Assembly (NCBI RefSeq): GCF_951805225.1
Contig: NZ_OX638201.1
Location: forward strand, 1,674,001 to 1,738,000
DNA length: 64,000 nt
DNA from: an uncultured Flavobacterium sp.
GTDB lineage: Bacteria; Bacteroidota; Bacteroidia; Flavobacteriales; Flavobacteriaceae
Reading direction: 5' to 3'
Notes under the pieces: model-generated
Database searches by the model: none
Told to the model about the DNA's origin: nothing
The model's input: only the letters and a program-made list of their open reading frames with translations
Program-made: the position numbers and the translations under genes
Shown: positions 8,522 through 17,586 of the stretch, in pieces
How the letters are laid out: each line of letters opens with the position of its first letter
Numbering within the stretch: the first letter of the stretch is position 1

Positions 8522-9295
8522 TTAAGCTTTTCTTCCGTAAAGTAAAATTCTTTTAAAGGCATAAATCGCAGGAAGTTTTGGGAAATGTTCTGCAATTCTC
8601 TCTTTAAATGTGCTGACAAAATGTTTCTGTTGTTCTTTATCAAGACGCTCTATATACGGAATCAGGGCTGAACCGGAAATAAAATTATAAAGCGCTTCAT
8701 GATCATTATCCTGTGCAATCATAGGATAAATTTTCTGCATAACCTGAATATCTTCAAGTTCGCCATCGAACATAATTTGCGCATATTGATCGATGGTCAA
8801 AACCGGGGAATCTCTTCTCCAATCGTTCAAATAGGTTTTAAAAGGTTCTTCGCCTGCTAATTGATATAAAATCTTGTTTAGTATATTTTCATTCTGAACA
8901 GGCATTTGAACTGCAAATTGACCTTTTGGATTAATCAAATCGATCAGTTTAGGAAACAATACTTCATGATTGTCTGACCATTGTAGCGCTGCATTACTAA
9001 AAATCAAATCCCATTTTTGATTTGATTCTGCTATATCTTCTACAGTTGCGCGCTCAAAACGAAGATTTTTTGCGTCTAAAGTTTTTGATTTGTCCAGCAT
9101 TTCTGCAGATGAATCAATACCCATAAAATCAGTTTTACTGAATTTTTTCGCCAATATTGCGGTTTGTTCTCCTGTTCCACACCCTAAATCGATTGCCTTT
9201 ATAGCTTTTGATTCTTTTATAAAATCCATCAGATCATAAAACGGTTTATTTCGTAGTTCTTTAAACTCATTGTATATTTTGGGATTCCAAGGCAT
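8522..9295 (-). CDS. SAM-dependent methyltransferase, trans-aconitate 2-methyltransferase-like
   Basis: A 257-residue class I methyltransferase. The SAM-binding motif AIDLGCGTGEQTAILA is near residue 35, the acidic motif FMGIDSSAEMLDKSK follows, and FSNAALQWSDNHEVLFPKL is typical of the Tam family (trans-aconitate methyltransferase). Length agrees with the family (about 250 residues). The substrate remains a guess. It lies 26 bp upstream of the Crp/Fnr gene in the same direction, so the two are probably cotranscribed. Confidence 0.8.
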   Translation of the reverse strand: MPWNPKIYNEFKELRNKPFYDLMDFIKESKAIKAIDLGCGTGEQTAILAKKFSKTDFMGIDSSAEMLDKSKTLDAKNLRFERATVEDIAESNQKWDLIFSNAALQWSDNHEVLFPKLIDLINPKGQFAVQMPVQNENILNKILYQLAGEEPFKTYLNDWRRDSPVLTIDQYAQIMFDGELEDIQVMQKIYPMIAQDNDHEALYNFISGSALIPYIERLDKEQQKHFVSTFKERIAEHFPKLPAIYAFKRILLYGRKA

Positions 9296-9463
9296 AAAAG
9301 TCAGTTTTAAAATTTTATTTGCTTCTGAAAGTATTTAAAATGTAATTCAGCTAATTTACAATATAATTTTAAATTATAAACTTTTGAAATTAATGTCGTC
9401 GTTTTTGTCATCCCAAAAAAAAAGGCAATGTCATTAAGTTAAGCTTTTAGAAAATAAAATTAA

Positions 9464-9527
9464 TCTCGCAAAGTCTCGAAGTCGCAAAGAAAGTTTTTAA
9501 ACTTGACGCCTTTGCGCCTTTGCGAGA
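9464..9527. repeat. intergenic palindromic repeat of the CGCAAAG family
   Basis: TCTCGCAAAG at 9464-9473 is the exact reverse complement of CTTTGCGAGA at 9518-9527. The interior repeats CGCAAAG and GCGCCTTTG. It belongs to the same loose family as the larger elements near 59.0 and 61.3 kb. It occupies most of the 318-bp gap between the methyltransferase and the next gene. Confidence 0.6.
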
Positions 9528-9553
9528 ATTTTTTTCAGTCATACTTATCAAAA

Positions 9554-9587
9554 AAAACCTCTAAAATCAAATGACTTTAGAGGTTTT
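9554..9587 (-). terminator. rho-independent terminator
   Basis: AAAACCTCTAAA at 9554-9565 pairs perfectly with TTTAGAGGTTTT at 9576-9587 around a short loop, flanked by A-runs that become a T-run on the minus strand. It lies 27 bp past the stop of the gene ending at 9614. Confidence 0.8.
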
Positions 9588-9613
9588 AAATTTTATATTT
9601 TATTGTTTTACAA

Positions 9614-10066
9614 TTAGTTCAAGTCGTTGAACTCGTGTAATGATTTCAATGTGCTTTCGTAGAATAAGATTGCAGCAATTAAATTTCCTTTGTCTGAGTA
9701 AGGCATCATTTTTCTTTGAAAATCTACTGTTGTATCCAAAAATAATGTTGTTCCCTCTGCTTGCAAATCTAATACTTTTTTGTGTTCAGAATCGTCCGGA
9801 ATACCTAAATCTGCCATAGTAACACCTGGCTTAGTAACCAAAGCGATATAAGGAAGAGTTTTTACAAGAACTTTAATACGTTCAATGTATAATTCTAAAA
9901 GTTCTCCTTTTTGCATAGCACTAAGTTCTTTTTGATCATGATATTTACGGATTAATGCCGTTGTACTGATGATACTTCTTGGTGCATTTTTTGCTTGTGC
10001 TGAGATAGCTCCTGTAGTCAAAAAGAAAAGGATACTTAGTATAAAAATCTTGCTCTTCATTTTCAT
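9614..10066 (-). CDS. hypothetical exported protein
   Basis: A 150-residue protein with a clear signal peptide (KIFILSILFFLTTGAISAQA). The mature part is helical in appearance (SAMQKGELLELYIERIKVLVKTLP, GNLIAAILFYESTLKSLHEF) with no recognised motif. Probably periplasmic. It is monocistronic with its own terminator at 9554-9587. Confidence 0.65.
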   Translation of the reverse strand: MKMKSKIFILSILFFLTTGAISAQAKNAPRSIISTTALIRKYHDQKELSAMQKGELLELYIERIKVLVKTLPYIALVTKPGVTMADLGIPDDSEHKKVLDLQAEGTTLFLDTTVDFQRKMMPYSDKGNLIAAILFYESTLKSLHEFNDLN

Positions 10067-10335
10067 AATGTAATTGGTTGTTAATGAAACAAAAATATAT
10101 AATTAAACTTAAATTACAAGTTTATTGATTTCTTTTTTTTAATAAAATTTTAACTTTTCGTAACACGCTATTTTAGACGCCTCTAGAGGCTATTATAGCC
10201 GATTTATATTACTTTTCTAAATCAAAAAATCGTTAAGAAATCTATTTTAGGACTGTTTTGCAACGAATAATAAGTGTAATTATTGTTATTGTTTTTCAAA
10301 TCCCACAATATTTACACTCATTTTTCCAAAATTTA

Positions 10336-10977
10336 TTATGACTTGATTACTCTAAAACGACCTGGATATTTTATCCATATGCTTTTTTTGTTGCCGTAAT
10401 AATCCATAAATTCTTCGCAAACAAAAACGGCATGTGCAGATGACCAAGCAACAACTCCACAAAATTCACTTCCGGATTCTCGCTTTAGTTTTTGTATTTG
10501 CTTTCCTAATTTGAATCCTAAATACTTGTAGATTGTTGGCGTATAAACTGCACCGTCTTCCAGATCTTCTAAGGCTCTGTCAAAAGTTGATTCTTTGTCT
10601 ACAATTTGCTTGTATTTTGCCATCACGGCATAAGTCAACACAGCGTAATCGGTTATTTTTTCGCTGTCGCAATTGTCTTTGATAAATACAAATCCGGCAG
10701 ATTCTTTGGCTTTGCTTAATTCCTCATTATTAAGGTTAAATGATGCGCCGTTTTTTAATGTTATTTTATGCAGATTCTCATCGATTTGCTGATATTCAAA
10801 AAGATTATCCAATCCGTAAATATTTAAAGAAGCTTTGATAAAAGCAATCGACGAACAATTTGTGCGTTCTCCTTGTTTAAAGCTTTCGAATATTTTATCT
10901 GCACTTAATTGTGAATAAGAATTAGAACACACCAAAAATAAGAACAAAAATATTGAAGTAACAGATTTCATCGGCAT
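10336..10977 (-). CDS. hypothetical exported protein
   Basis: A 213-residue protein starting with a signal peptide (TSIFLFLFLVCSNSYSQ). Cys and His residues occur in C-SSIAFIK and FCGVVAWSSAHAVFVCEEF; the latter superficially resembles a papain-like C/H arrangement but is not recognised as a family. No clear partner gene. The 358 bp on its 5' side up to about 11.2 kb is A/T-rich with nothing recognised. Confidence 0.6.
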   Translation of the reverse strand: MPMKSVTSIFLFLFLVCSNSYSQLSADKIFESFKQGERTNCSSIAFIKASLNIYGLDNLFEYQQIDENLHKITLKNGASFNLNNEELSKAKESAGFVFIKDNCDSEKITDYAVLTYAVMAKYKQIVDKESTFDRALEDLEDGAVYTPTIYKYLGFKLGKQIQKLKRESGSEFCGVVAWSSAHAVFVCEEFMDYYGNKKSIWIKYPGRFRVIKS

Positions 10978-11212
10978 TAGATTTTATAATTGTATCCCAA
11001 CTCATTTTTGGGAATAAAACATTATACAAATCTATAAAAATCAAGTCATAATTGCTTTTTTACTTCTTAACTTTTATTATTTTTTTAAAGACAACTATAA
11101 TTCAGATCTTTAGGAAGCATTATTGTTTTGATTAGATGCTGTATATATGTATAAAATTAAATATTAACAGCTAAATATTATCAAATAGATCTCTTGGAAA
11201 GACGCAAAGCTT

Positions 11213-11483
11213 AGACATAATGTTGTCATTTCGAGGAAGGAGAAATCTTCGCTAGAATTTCGGCAAAGATTGGCGACAATATTGAACGCGGATGACGCGG
11301 ATTCGCTTTGCGAAAACACAGATTAAAACGGATTTTATCAGCATAATCTTGTCATTTTGATCCCGAGGCTTCGGGATCGAAATCTTAGCAAGTAACTCCG
11401 TAACGAGAATCCAATCTTTGTCGAGCTTCTCGTGGAGATTTACTTCGTCTGTTCGCTATCGCTCGGGTCTCCTCCGTCGAAAT
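11213..11483 (+). repeat. left half of a dispersed palindromic repeat, interrupted by the IS481 element
   Basis: Contains blocks found again near 24.9-25.3 kb: GTCATTTCGAGGAAGGAG, a CGCGGATGACGCGGATTC block with TTTGCGAAAACACAG, and an inverted TCTCCTCCGTCGAAAT end. Joining 11483 directly to 12530 (removing the IS and one copy of GAAAT) restores TCCGTCGAAATGACAAACT, the usual end of this repeat in the window. Confidence 0.75.
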
Positions 11484-12524
11484 TGTAAAAGTCACTTATT
11501 TCGGTAACGGATTTATCATTTCAATTGGTCTTTTTCCGTCAATACCTTGATGTGGTCTTTCATGGTTATAATAATATAAATATTGCAATAGCTCTTCTTT
11601 TAATTCTTCTTGAGAATCAAAATCCGTATCCCTTAATAAATCATCTTCGAGAGTTCTCCAGAAACGTTCAACCTTGCCATTTGTCTGTGGTCTGTAAGGT
11701 TTTGTGTACCTATGAGTAATTCCTAATTCCATCAGCATTCTCTCAAAAGGATGCTGATATTTTTGTTTACTTGTTTTGATTCCAAATTCAGGTCCATTAT
11801 CAGACAATACTTCTTCAAATTTTATCTCATAATGATCACTCAGGATGTTTAAACATTTTAATGTGGCAAACATAACGGTTAAAGCGGTAATATCAGGAAT
11901 CACTTCAGCCCAGGCAATCCGGCTGTAATCATCAATTACACAAACTAAATATCGTTTTTTACTTTCTCCTCTTATGATACTTTTACTTAAGTGATGACAA
12001 TCAATATGCCCAAGTTCTCCCATTCTTTCCTTGATTATTTTTTGATGATTCTTTTTAATCTTCGGAGTTAATCTATTGATTTTATTACGTTTTAAAATAT
12101 TATAAACTCCAGAATATGATGGTGTATGCTTTCCTAATTTGGGCCTTAAGATACTAACAATTTCATATTTGTTGTTTCCTTTTTCTCGTAATTCAATTAC
12201 TTTCTGCTCTATAAAAGCTAGCGGTCTTCTGGTTTTATATCTGGGACCTCGTTTCTGAGGAAGCAGATCCAATGATTTCCCACTTTGCTTATATCGATTA
12301 TAATACTTTAAAAAACTCTTGCGGCAAGTGTCATTTGCTGCATAAAAATCCATTACCTTTTTATACAAAGGATGAGTTTTATTTTTTACCTGCTCATATT
12401 CTTTTATTAAAAAACGATACTTCTCTAAATAGTTTCGTTCTAAAGTGGAATCCTGACTATTATTTCTCATCGTAACAAAATTTATTAAAGTTAAATTTTG
12501 TTACCGAAATATCTAACCTTTACA
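11484..12524 (-). mobile_element. IS481-family insertion sequence, apparently intact
   Basis: The element is 1041 bp. Ends begin TGTAAA and finish TTTACA, as expected for IS481 (TGT...ACA). The imperfect terminal inverted repeats of about 25 bp share TGTAAA-R-GT and the perfect core TATTTCGGTAAC (11497-11508 and 12500-12511). A 5-bp target duplication GAAAT flanks it at 11479-11483 and 12525-12529. It carries one full-length transposase gene whose stop codon lies inside the left repeat. Confidence 0.88.
11496..12470 (-). CDS. IS481-type DDE transposase
   Basis: A 324-residue transposase. The N-terminal part holds helix-turn-helix DNA-binding segments (around residues 40-140, e.g. KGNNKYEIVSILRPKLG). 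The rve-type catalytic core has its acidic residues in GELGHIDCHH (first D), VLSDNGPEFG (second D) and TNGKVERFWRTLE (E). The C-terminus YYYNHERPHQGIDGKRP is typical of IS481/IS3-group enzymes. It is in one open frame, so there is no IS3-like frameshift. The coding end overlaps the terminal repeat. Confidence 0.92.
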   Translation of the reverse strand: MRNNSQDSTLERNYLEKYRFLIKEYEQVKNKTHPLYKKVMDFYAANDTCRKSFLKYYNRYKQSGKSLDLLPQKRGPRYKTRRPLAFIEQKVIELREKGNNKYEIVSILRPKLGKHTPSYSGVYNILKRNKINRLTPKIKKNHQKIIKERMGELGHIDCHHLSKSIIRGESKKRYLVCVIDDYSRIAWAEVIPDITALTVMFATLKCLNILSDHYEIKFEEVLSDNGPEFGIKTSKQKYQHPFERMLMELGITHRYTKPYRPQTNGKVERFWRTLEDDLLRDTDFDSQEELKEELLQYLYYYNHERPHQGIDGKRPIEMINPLPK

Positions 12525-12695
12525 GAAATGACAAACTAAACGAAAAGATTCTTATGAAAATGTTTACCCTAGCCCCGATAGAAGTGGAAATCCTTTTGTT
12601 CCGGGGTTCGGAACAAAAGATTGAAATGGATAGCGGGATTAGCTCCTAAAAAAAATCGGTATTATCATAGAAATCGAAATGACAATATTGTGTTT
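12525..12695 (+). repeat. right half of the dispersed repeat, carrying a conserved hairpin
   Basis: After the GAAAT duplication comes a block also present, inverted, at 24775-24950: AGCCCCGATAGAAGTGGAAA, a hairpin CTTTTGTTCCG / CGGAACAAAAG (12593-12603 with 12609-12619, 11 perfect pairs), then ATAGCGGGATTAGCTCCT and an A-run. The second copy has the hairpin arms changed at three positions with all pairs preserved, so the structure, not only the sequence, is conserved. Confidence 0.8.
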
Positions 12696-12716
12696 AAGTC
12701 TTTGTGGTAAATGTCT

Positions 12717-12986
12717 TTAAATAAAAACAGGCGTTAACTTTCTTAAGCTTTTATTGATGATGCTTCGGGTCGATTTCTTTTTGATTTCATAATCTTCGCT
12801 GCACTTTTTCAACTCCACAAATAATACCTGAAACTTATCGTAGAGTGCATCAAGTTCTTGCATGGCTTTTCGTGTGTTAGCATCTTCGCTTTCCTCTATT
12901 TTGTTCTTGGAAATCGTAGCCATATATTCAAATTTTCGAAATGCTGCTAACAAAATACGATGCTCTGAAGAATTTATTCCTTGCAT
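12717..12986 (-). CDS. hypothetical small helical protein
   Basis: An 89-residue protein rich in Glu/Lys with a helical, coiled-coil-like middle (KNKIEESEDANTRKAMQEL). No known family recognised, no signal peptide. It lies 42 bp upstream of the S41 lipoprotein gene in the same direction and could be cotranscribed with it. Confidence 0.5.
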   Translation of the reverse strand: MQGINSSEHRILLAAFRKFEYMATISKNKIEESEDANTRKAMQELDALYDKFQVLFVELKKCSEDYEIKKKSTRSIINKSLRKLTPVFI

Positions 12987-13028
12987 AATTAAGATACTCT
13001 AATATAAATAATATTTAAAAATTTGAAT

Positions 13029-14381
13029 TTAAGGCTTAACCAATAACGGATCAGCATCGATATAAATTTTTGATAATGGTAATGATCTTGCCGTTGTAAC
13101 TTTTATTTTACTGGTATTTCCGGATTGCATATTTATTGCTGTACTCAACAAAAGTTCTGAACGATTGCCTAACGGAAATATCTCCGGTTCCTGCAATTCA
13201 TCAACGGCAATCGAAGGATTTATTCCGCTTGAATAATCGCCTTCGTGTTTTGCATTGAATAATTTATAGATCGAAGGATATAAAATCCAGCCTTTAGTAT
13301 TCGGAATTCTGTCGTCTTCTATTGGAAAACCTGCTACATCTTTACCAACGGTTTTTTCGCCAATCGTAATAACCTCCATAAAAGGACGAAGATTATTAAT
13401 CATTATTTCTGAAGCAGAAGCGGTTCGTTTTCCGCATAATATATAAAGTCTCTTAATATCCGGATGTGCATTTTTGAGAACTTCAAAACTTACATTGGGC
13501 TCGTTACTTTCTAAGGCTTGCTGAAAAGATTGTTTTACAAGTCCTCCGTTTTTATTTCCTTCAAATTGTATAAAAAGATCACTCGCTTTTATATTTGGCG
13601 CAATAATTATACTCAAAGCTGTTGCCGATGATACGTCTCCTCCTCCATTATATCTGAGATCTAAAACTAATTCGGTTATATTCTGAGTTTTTAATTCCTG
13701 AAAAATCTGCTGGAATAATTTGGCTTGACCAACATCAAAATGCGGAATTTCTACATATCCAATTTTAGTATTATTGTTTGTAAATACTTTCGGAGAAATA
13801 GGCTGAGAAAAAGAAAATCCTTGTGATAAAGAAACTGATTCCGGTTTAGAAAAACCCGTTTCTTTTGAATAGGAAACTACTTTTAAATCTAAATGATTAG
13901 TCGATATTATGCTTTTATAAATCTTCTCATAACTATTCAAATTCAGTTCTTCTCCATTAATATCAGTTATTAATTGTCCTCTTAATAATCCGTAATTTTT
14001 AGCTGGAGAATCTTCTAAAGCATATAAAATCACGCCATAAATTTTGCTTTGATATTCCACAAACGAAATATCAAATCCAAAATTCCTGCGCAAACTCTGC
14101 GGAACGGTTTCTGGCAAATTTGGATTTACAGCATACGAATACGCATCGGATTTATATAATAATCTGTTGAAATATTCTTTTGGATTTATGGCTAAATCTC
14201 CCTTATCAGGCATTGTTTCATTCCATTTATAATACTTTTTCATTTGATTGTAAATCCAATCATTTGTGTATTTATTGGAACCTTCTTCATATACTTCCGG
14301 TTTGTCATCGACTTCACAGGAAATTAAAAATATACCGAAAAAAAGAAAAAAAAGGATTCTGATAAGAGAAGAATATTTCAT
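13029..14381 (-). CDS. S41-family (C-terminal processing type) peptidase lipoprotein
   Basis: A 450-residue lipoprotein: a signal peptide with lipobox FFGIFLISC puts the lipidated Cys at about residue 22. A PDZ-like region spans roughly residues 95-180 (YGVILYALEDSPAKNYGLLRG). The peptidase domain follows, with LVLDLRYNGGG and the catalytic Ser in CGKRTASASEIMINNL, then a GKDVAGFP segment. Members cleave envelope proteins near their C-terminus. Its neighbours on the downstream side are surface lipoproteins, so it may act in the envelope with them. Confidence 0.88.
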   Translation of the reverse strand: MKYSSLIRILFFLFFGIFLISCEVDDKPEVYEEGSNKYTNDWIYNQMKKYYKWNETMPDKGDLAINPKEYFNRLLYKSDAYSYAVNPNLPETVPQSLRRNFGFDISFVEYQSKIYGVILYALEDSPAKNYGLLRGQLITDINGEELNLNSYEKIYKSIISTNHLDLKVVSYSKETGFSKPESVSLSQGFSFSQPISPKVFTNNNTKIGYVEIPHFDVGQAKLFQQIFQELKTQNITELVLDLRYNGGGDVSSATALSIIIAPNIKASDLFIQFEGNKNGGLVKQSFQQALESNEPNVSFEVLKNAHPDIKRLYILCGKRTASASEIMINNLRPFMEVITIGEKTVGKDVAGFPIEDDRIPNTKGWILYPSIYKLFNAKHEGDYSSGINPSIAVDELQEPEIFPLGNRSELLLSTAINMQSGNTSKIKVTTARSLPLSKIYIDADPLLVKP

Positions 14382-14427
14382 TTTAAACTTTTAAAATTAT
14401 GGAACCTAAACTCTTAAAATAATACTA

Positions 14428-15201
14428 TTAGAATTCAAAAAAATCCACCAGATTCAAGGATCCATCTACACCTGAAAATTGACCATTATCTGCCTTTTTT
14501 TCATCGAGTACAATCAATCTTGATTTATCTTTTGTCATTAACATCACAACAAAAATTTGCTTTCCTGCAATATAAGATTCTGTTGTGCCGTGTTTTACCA
14601 ATTCCATTTTTATAATTGGAGGCAATGAAGCCGGAAATTCAACGAAAGTACTGTATTGATTTTGTCCAATATTCTGTGCTACAGCAACAGTTTGTCCGTC
14701 TAAATTTCGTATAATTCCGTCCAAATTTCCTTTATATGCAGTATTTGAATATTTATTGATTGTTGGGAAAATAAATTTGAAACCTGCATTTCCTGCCTTT
14801 GTTAATACTCCGGGTTTTGTTGCTAAAACATTGTCAACCCATAAATCTTTCTTGTGATAAAACGAAATTGTATCAATGCTTTTATTGCTTGTTATGTGGT
14901 AGGAATGCAAAATTTCTTTGCTTCTTTTATTTGTAATCACAACATCTTTGGGCGCATTTTCATAGATCACAAAATCATAATCTCTGACAATATTTTTGAC
15001 GAATGCATTCTTATTTCCAATTTTTATTAGTTTGCCATTAACAGCAATCTGAATAGAATCTGCGCGTGCATTATAACCTCTAATAACTAACTTTCCCGCT
15101 TTTTGTTCTTGATAATAAGGAACCAATTCGTCATTTGTACAAGACTCTAAAAAGAGAACTGCTATTAAAAAAAAAAGTGCGTTTACAATCTTGTTTTTCA
15201 T
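14428..15201 (-). CDS. hypothetical lipoprotein
   Basis: A 257-residue lipoprotein with signal peptide and lipobox AVLFLESC. The mature part starts with a beta-rich section (GKLVIRGYNARADSIQIAVNGKLIKIG) that resembles the Ig-like or DUF4397-like domains of Bacteroidota lipoproteins, but the family is not certain. It lies 46 bp upstream of the S41 lipoprotein gene, so the two are probably expressed together at the cell surface or periplasm. Confidence 0.7.
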   Translation of the reverse strand: MKNKIVNALFFLIAVLFLESCTNDELVPYYQEQKAGKLVIRGYNARADSIQIAVNGKLIKIGNKNAFVKNIVRDYDFVIYENAPKDVVITNKRSKEILHSYHITSNKSIDTISFYHKKDLWVDNVLATKPGVLTKAGNAGFKFIFPTINKYSNTAYKGNLDGIIRNLDGQTVAVAQNIGQNQYSTFVEFPASLPPIIKMELVKHGTTESYIAGKQIFVVMLMTKDKSRLIVLDEKKADNGQFSGVDGSLNLVDFFEF

Positions 15202-15300
15202 TTTATATATGTAATTAGCAACTGTTTTTGTTCTTCGATAAAAACAATTACTTATTTATTTTTAGTTTTTGATAAATTTTAGTTTTTAGAAATATCTGTT

Positions 15301-16005
15301 TTAGTTTGACTTAGGTGCTTTTTTTGAAACGTTTTCTAAAAGTGCTCCGGCAGTAATCCATACTTTGTCAATTTCATAGCCTACAAAGCTTGTGTTTTCA
15401 TTTACGAATGAAATATAAACATTATGACTGCCTTTAAATTCTGAAATATCTAATGTATAATCTGCAAAATATGCTGCATCTATTGTGGTTCCTCTAGTCA
15501 ATAATATTGTTCCCAAAAGTTTGGCTTCAGCCGAATCTGGTGAGGTAGATCCATAAACTAAAATATTGTAATTTCCACTGTAAACAGAAGGCTGTGCTGT
15601 GAAATTGAGTTCAATTTTTTCTCCATAATAAGATAAATCTATTGGAGGCATGATCGCCCAATTTTGCTCTATTTGTTCAAGAGGTGCACCATTATTAAGA
15701 TCTACATTATAGTTTCCTAAAATATTTATATCCCCTCCAACTATAGCACCGGTATTTAGGTCTAATTGAATATTTTTTCTGGCAATCCAATTACTGTTAT
15801 TTCCATCTTTATCCAGCAAAACCCAATCAGAAACGTCTCCGTCTTCAAAATCATCTTCCCATATTGTGAATTTACCACTTACAGGTTCTTCAGGAGACTC
15901 AGGTTCAGGCTCTACTACCACTGGAGGAGAAGAATCAAAGTGATCATCATTTTGACAAGAAATCGCAATCAGAGCTATAATTGCCAATAAAAAAAAGTTT
16001 TTCAT
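15301..16005 (-). CDS. choice-of-anchor-J-like lipoprotein
   Basis: A 234-residue lipoprotein with lipobox LIAISC, then an acidic/Pro-rich linker (PPVVVEPEPESPEEPVSG) and a jelly-roll-like domain starting FTIWEDDFEDGDVSDWVLLD. The pattern DDFE-D-SDW followed by an aspartate- and glycine-rich beta domain is typical of choice-of-anchor-J surface proteins of Bacteroidota, which often bind carbohydrate. A truncated relative is present just upstream at 16083-16202. Confidence 0.75.
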   Translation of the reverse strand: MKNFFLLAIIALIAISCQNDDHFDSSPPVVVEPEPESPEEPVSGKFTIWEDDFEDGDVSDWVLLDKDGNNSNWIARKNIQLDLNTGAIVGGDINILGNYNVDLNNGAPLEQIEQNWAIMPPIDLSYYGEKIELNFTAQPSVYSGNYNILVYGSTSPDSAEAKLLGTILLTRGTTIDAAYFADYTLDISEFKGSHNVYISFVNENTSFVGYEIDKVWITAGALLENVSKKAPKSN

Positions 16006-16082
16006 AATAAATTAATTAGTGCGTATTTCGTAAATACTTTTTTAAAAATTATTCTGCTTTATTGCCAGAGGTTTACGCGTTA

Positions 16083-16202
16083 TCAATCGGATAAAACCCA
16101 ATCTGAAACTTCTTGATCCTCAAAATCATCTTCCCATATTGTGAATTGGGCAGATGAAGCAGTTATAATCATTAGTAAAATAAATCGTATCGTTTTTTTA
16201 TT
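16083..16202 (-). pseudogene. truncated choice-of-anchor-J paralogue
   Basis: A short minus-strand frame encodes a signal-like segment (TIRFILLMIITASSAQ) followed by FTIWEDDFEDQEVSDWVL, which matches 16 of 18 residues of the intact protein encoded at 15301-16005, then stops. Only the first 20 or so mature residues survive. The same frame extended toward 16337 is not a real gene, since it overlaps the end of the beta-helix lipoprotein gene antisense to none of its own signals. Confidence 0.65.
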
Positions 16203-16269
16203 TTTTGTTTTTAAAAAGCATGGGCAAAAATGCTGCCCATGCTGAATTAAATATTTATTAACCTGACAA

Positions 16270-17586
16270 TTAGAAATTTGTAAACCTAGTCCAAGTGTTA
16301 GTCCAGTTAGCTTCTGTTTTGAAAGCTCCTGTAGCACCTGATAAGTCTAATGTACCATTGTTAAAGAATGGTTGAGTAAGTCCCCAAGCTGTAGCTGGAT
16401 TTACTGTTGAAGTTACATTTCCAAGACCTAAACTTGTTGTTGTAGGCAATACTGGATTAACAAATCCGTGGATTGATAATCCTGTCCAAGTAGAGTTACT
16501 TGACAATGAAGGAGCTTCCCAGTAGATTCCTTTATTGTATCCTGTTACAGTAACGTTAGTAAGACTGATTTGTCCTAATCTACGAACGTGGATTGCATTT
16601 TCGTATAAATTAGCTGTTGTAGCAGAGCTAACTCCAATGATAGACAATTGATTAATTACCGGACGAGTGATTAATGTTGTTGTAGTACCTCCAGCATTAT
16701 TATCTAATTCGATACCGTTTGAATCCGGGCTTAATGTAGATCCACTACCTGAAGTACTGTGAGTAGAATTACTGTCTGCAATTGCAATAGCTTTTGTAAC
16801 TGTTCCTGTGTAACCAAGATCAAAATCAAAGTTATCATCATCTGGAGCAAAAGAAACTAAATGGTTTACATTTACTGTTCCTCCAAAAAATTCGAATGAA
16901 TCATCTCTTCCGTAAGAAACCTGAACGTGATCAACTACAGTAGCAGAACCAGCACCACCAAAAGTTAATCCGTTGATTTCAACTCCTGTTGCAGCATCAA
17001 GAATACGTCCTGCAAATTCGATACGTACATAGTTTATAGCTCCACCATTGTGTGTAGAATTTGCTCCTCCATAGTAGAAATCAGAAACATTAGGCTGATC
17101 TCCTAATCCTTCGATAACGTTTGTAGTTAAACCATTGTTTACCGGAGCGTCTCCTAAAACAACAACTCCACCAAAATCTCCAGGAGTTGCTTTTGTAGTT
17201 GCGTTACCATCTAATAAATTGTAACTTGTAAAGATAACCGGAGATGCAGCAGTTCCTTGTGCGTCGATTTTACCTGTTTTAGTAATTACAAGAACTCCTG
17301 TAGCAACACCTGCAGCAAGAGGTTTTGCTTTAATATAAGTACCTGCCTGAATTGTTAATGTAGCACCAGATTTTACTCTTACTACTCCGTTGATTTCCCA
17401 AACTTTGTCACTTGTCCAAGTTGTGTTTACAGTAATATCTCCACTTACAGTTTGTACTGTTGCCGGGTATCCTGAGTAATCAGCACCAGCAGCTTTCATA
17501 GAAAAAGAAGAATCAGCAGAAGAATCATCATTTTGGCAAGAAGTAACAGCAAGAGCTATCATTGCACATAGAAAAAATTTTTTCAT
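16270..17586 (-). CDS. beta-helix surface lipoprotein, copy 1
   Basis: A 438-residue lipoprotein with lipobox IALAVTSC. The mature sequence is Gly/Thr/Ser/Asn-rich with repeated short beta strands (VKSGATLTIQAGTYIKAKPL, VRIEFAGRILD, VQVSYGRDDSFEFFGG), the pattern of a parallel beta-helix. DDDNFDFDLGYTG may bind Ca2+. It is closely similar along its whole length to the copy at 18173-19477, so it arose by duplication. The pair lies downstream of a TonB-dependent receptor, suggesting a surface ligand-binding role for the transported substrate (inference). Confidence 0.8.
   Translation of the reverse strand: MKKFFLCAMIALAVTSCQNDDSSADSSFSMKAAGADYSGYPATVQTVSGDITVNTTWTSDKVWEINGVVRVKSGATLTIQAGTYIKAKPLAAGVATGVLVITKTGKIDAQGTAASPVIFTSYNLLDGNATTKATPGDFGGVVVLGDAPVNNGLTTNVIEGLGDQPNVSDFYYGGANSTHNGGAINYVRIEFAGRILDAATGVEINGLTFGGAGSATVVDHVQVSYGRDDSFEFFGGTVNVNHLVSFAPDDDNFDFDLGYTGTVTKAIAIADSNSTHSTSGSGSTLSPDSNGIELDNNAGGTTTTLITRPVINQLSIIGVSSATTANLYENAIHVRRLGQISLTNVTVTGYNKGIYWEAPSLSSNSTWTGLSIHGFVNPVLPTTTSLGLGNVTSTVNPATAWGLTQPFFNNGTLDLSGATGAFKTEANWTNTWTRFTNF

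Noticed and set aside
10336..10977. Papain-like protease call for the exported protein with FCGVVAWSSAHAVFVCEEF
   Set aside because: Cys and His spacing does not match a known cysteine-protease family; left as hypothetical.
16203..16337. Upstream extension of the short minus-strand frame ending at 16083
   Set aside because: It overlaps the end of the beta-helix lipoprotein gene in another frame; only the part below about 16202 resembles a known protein, as a remnant.
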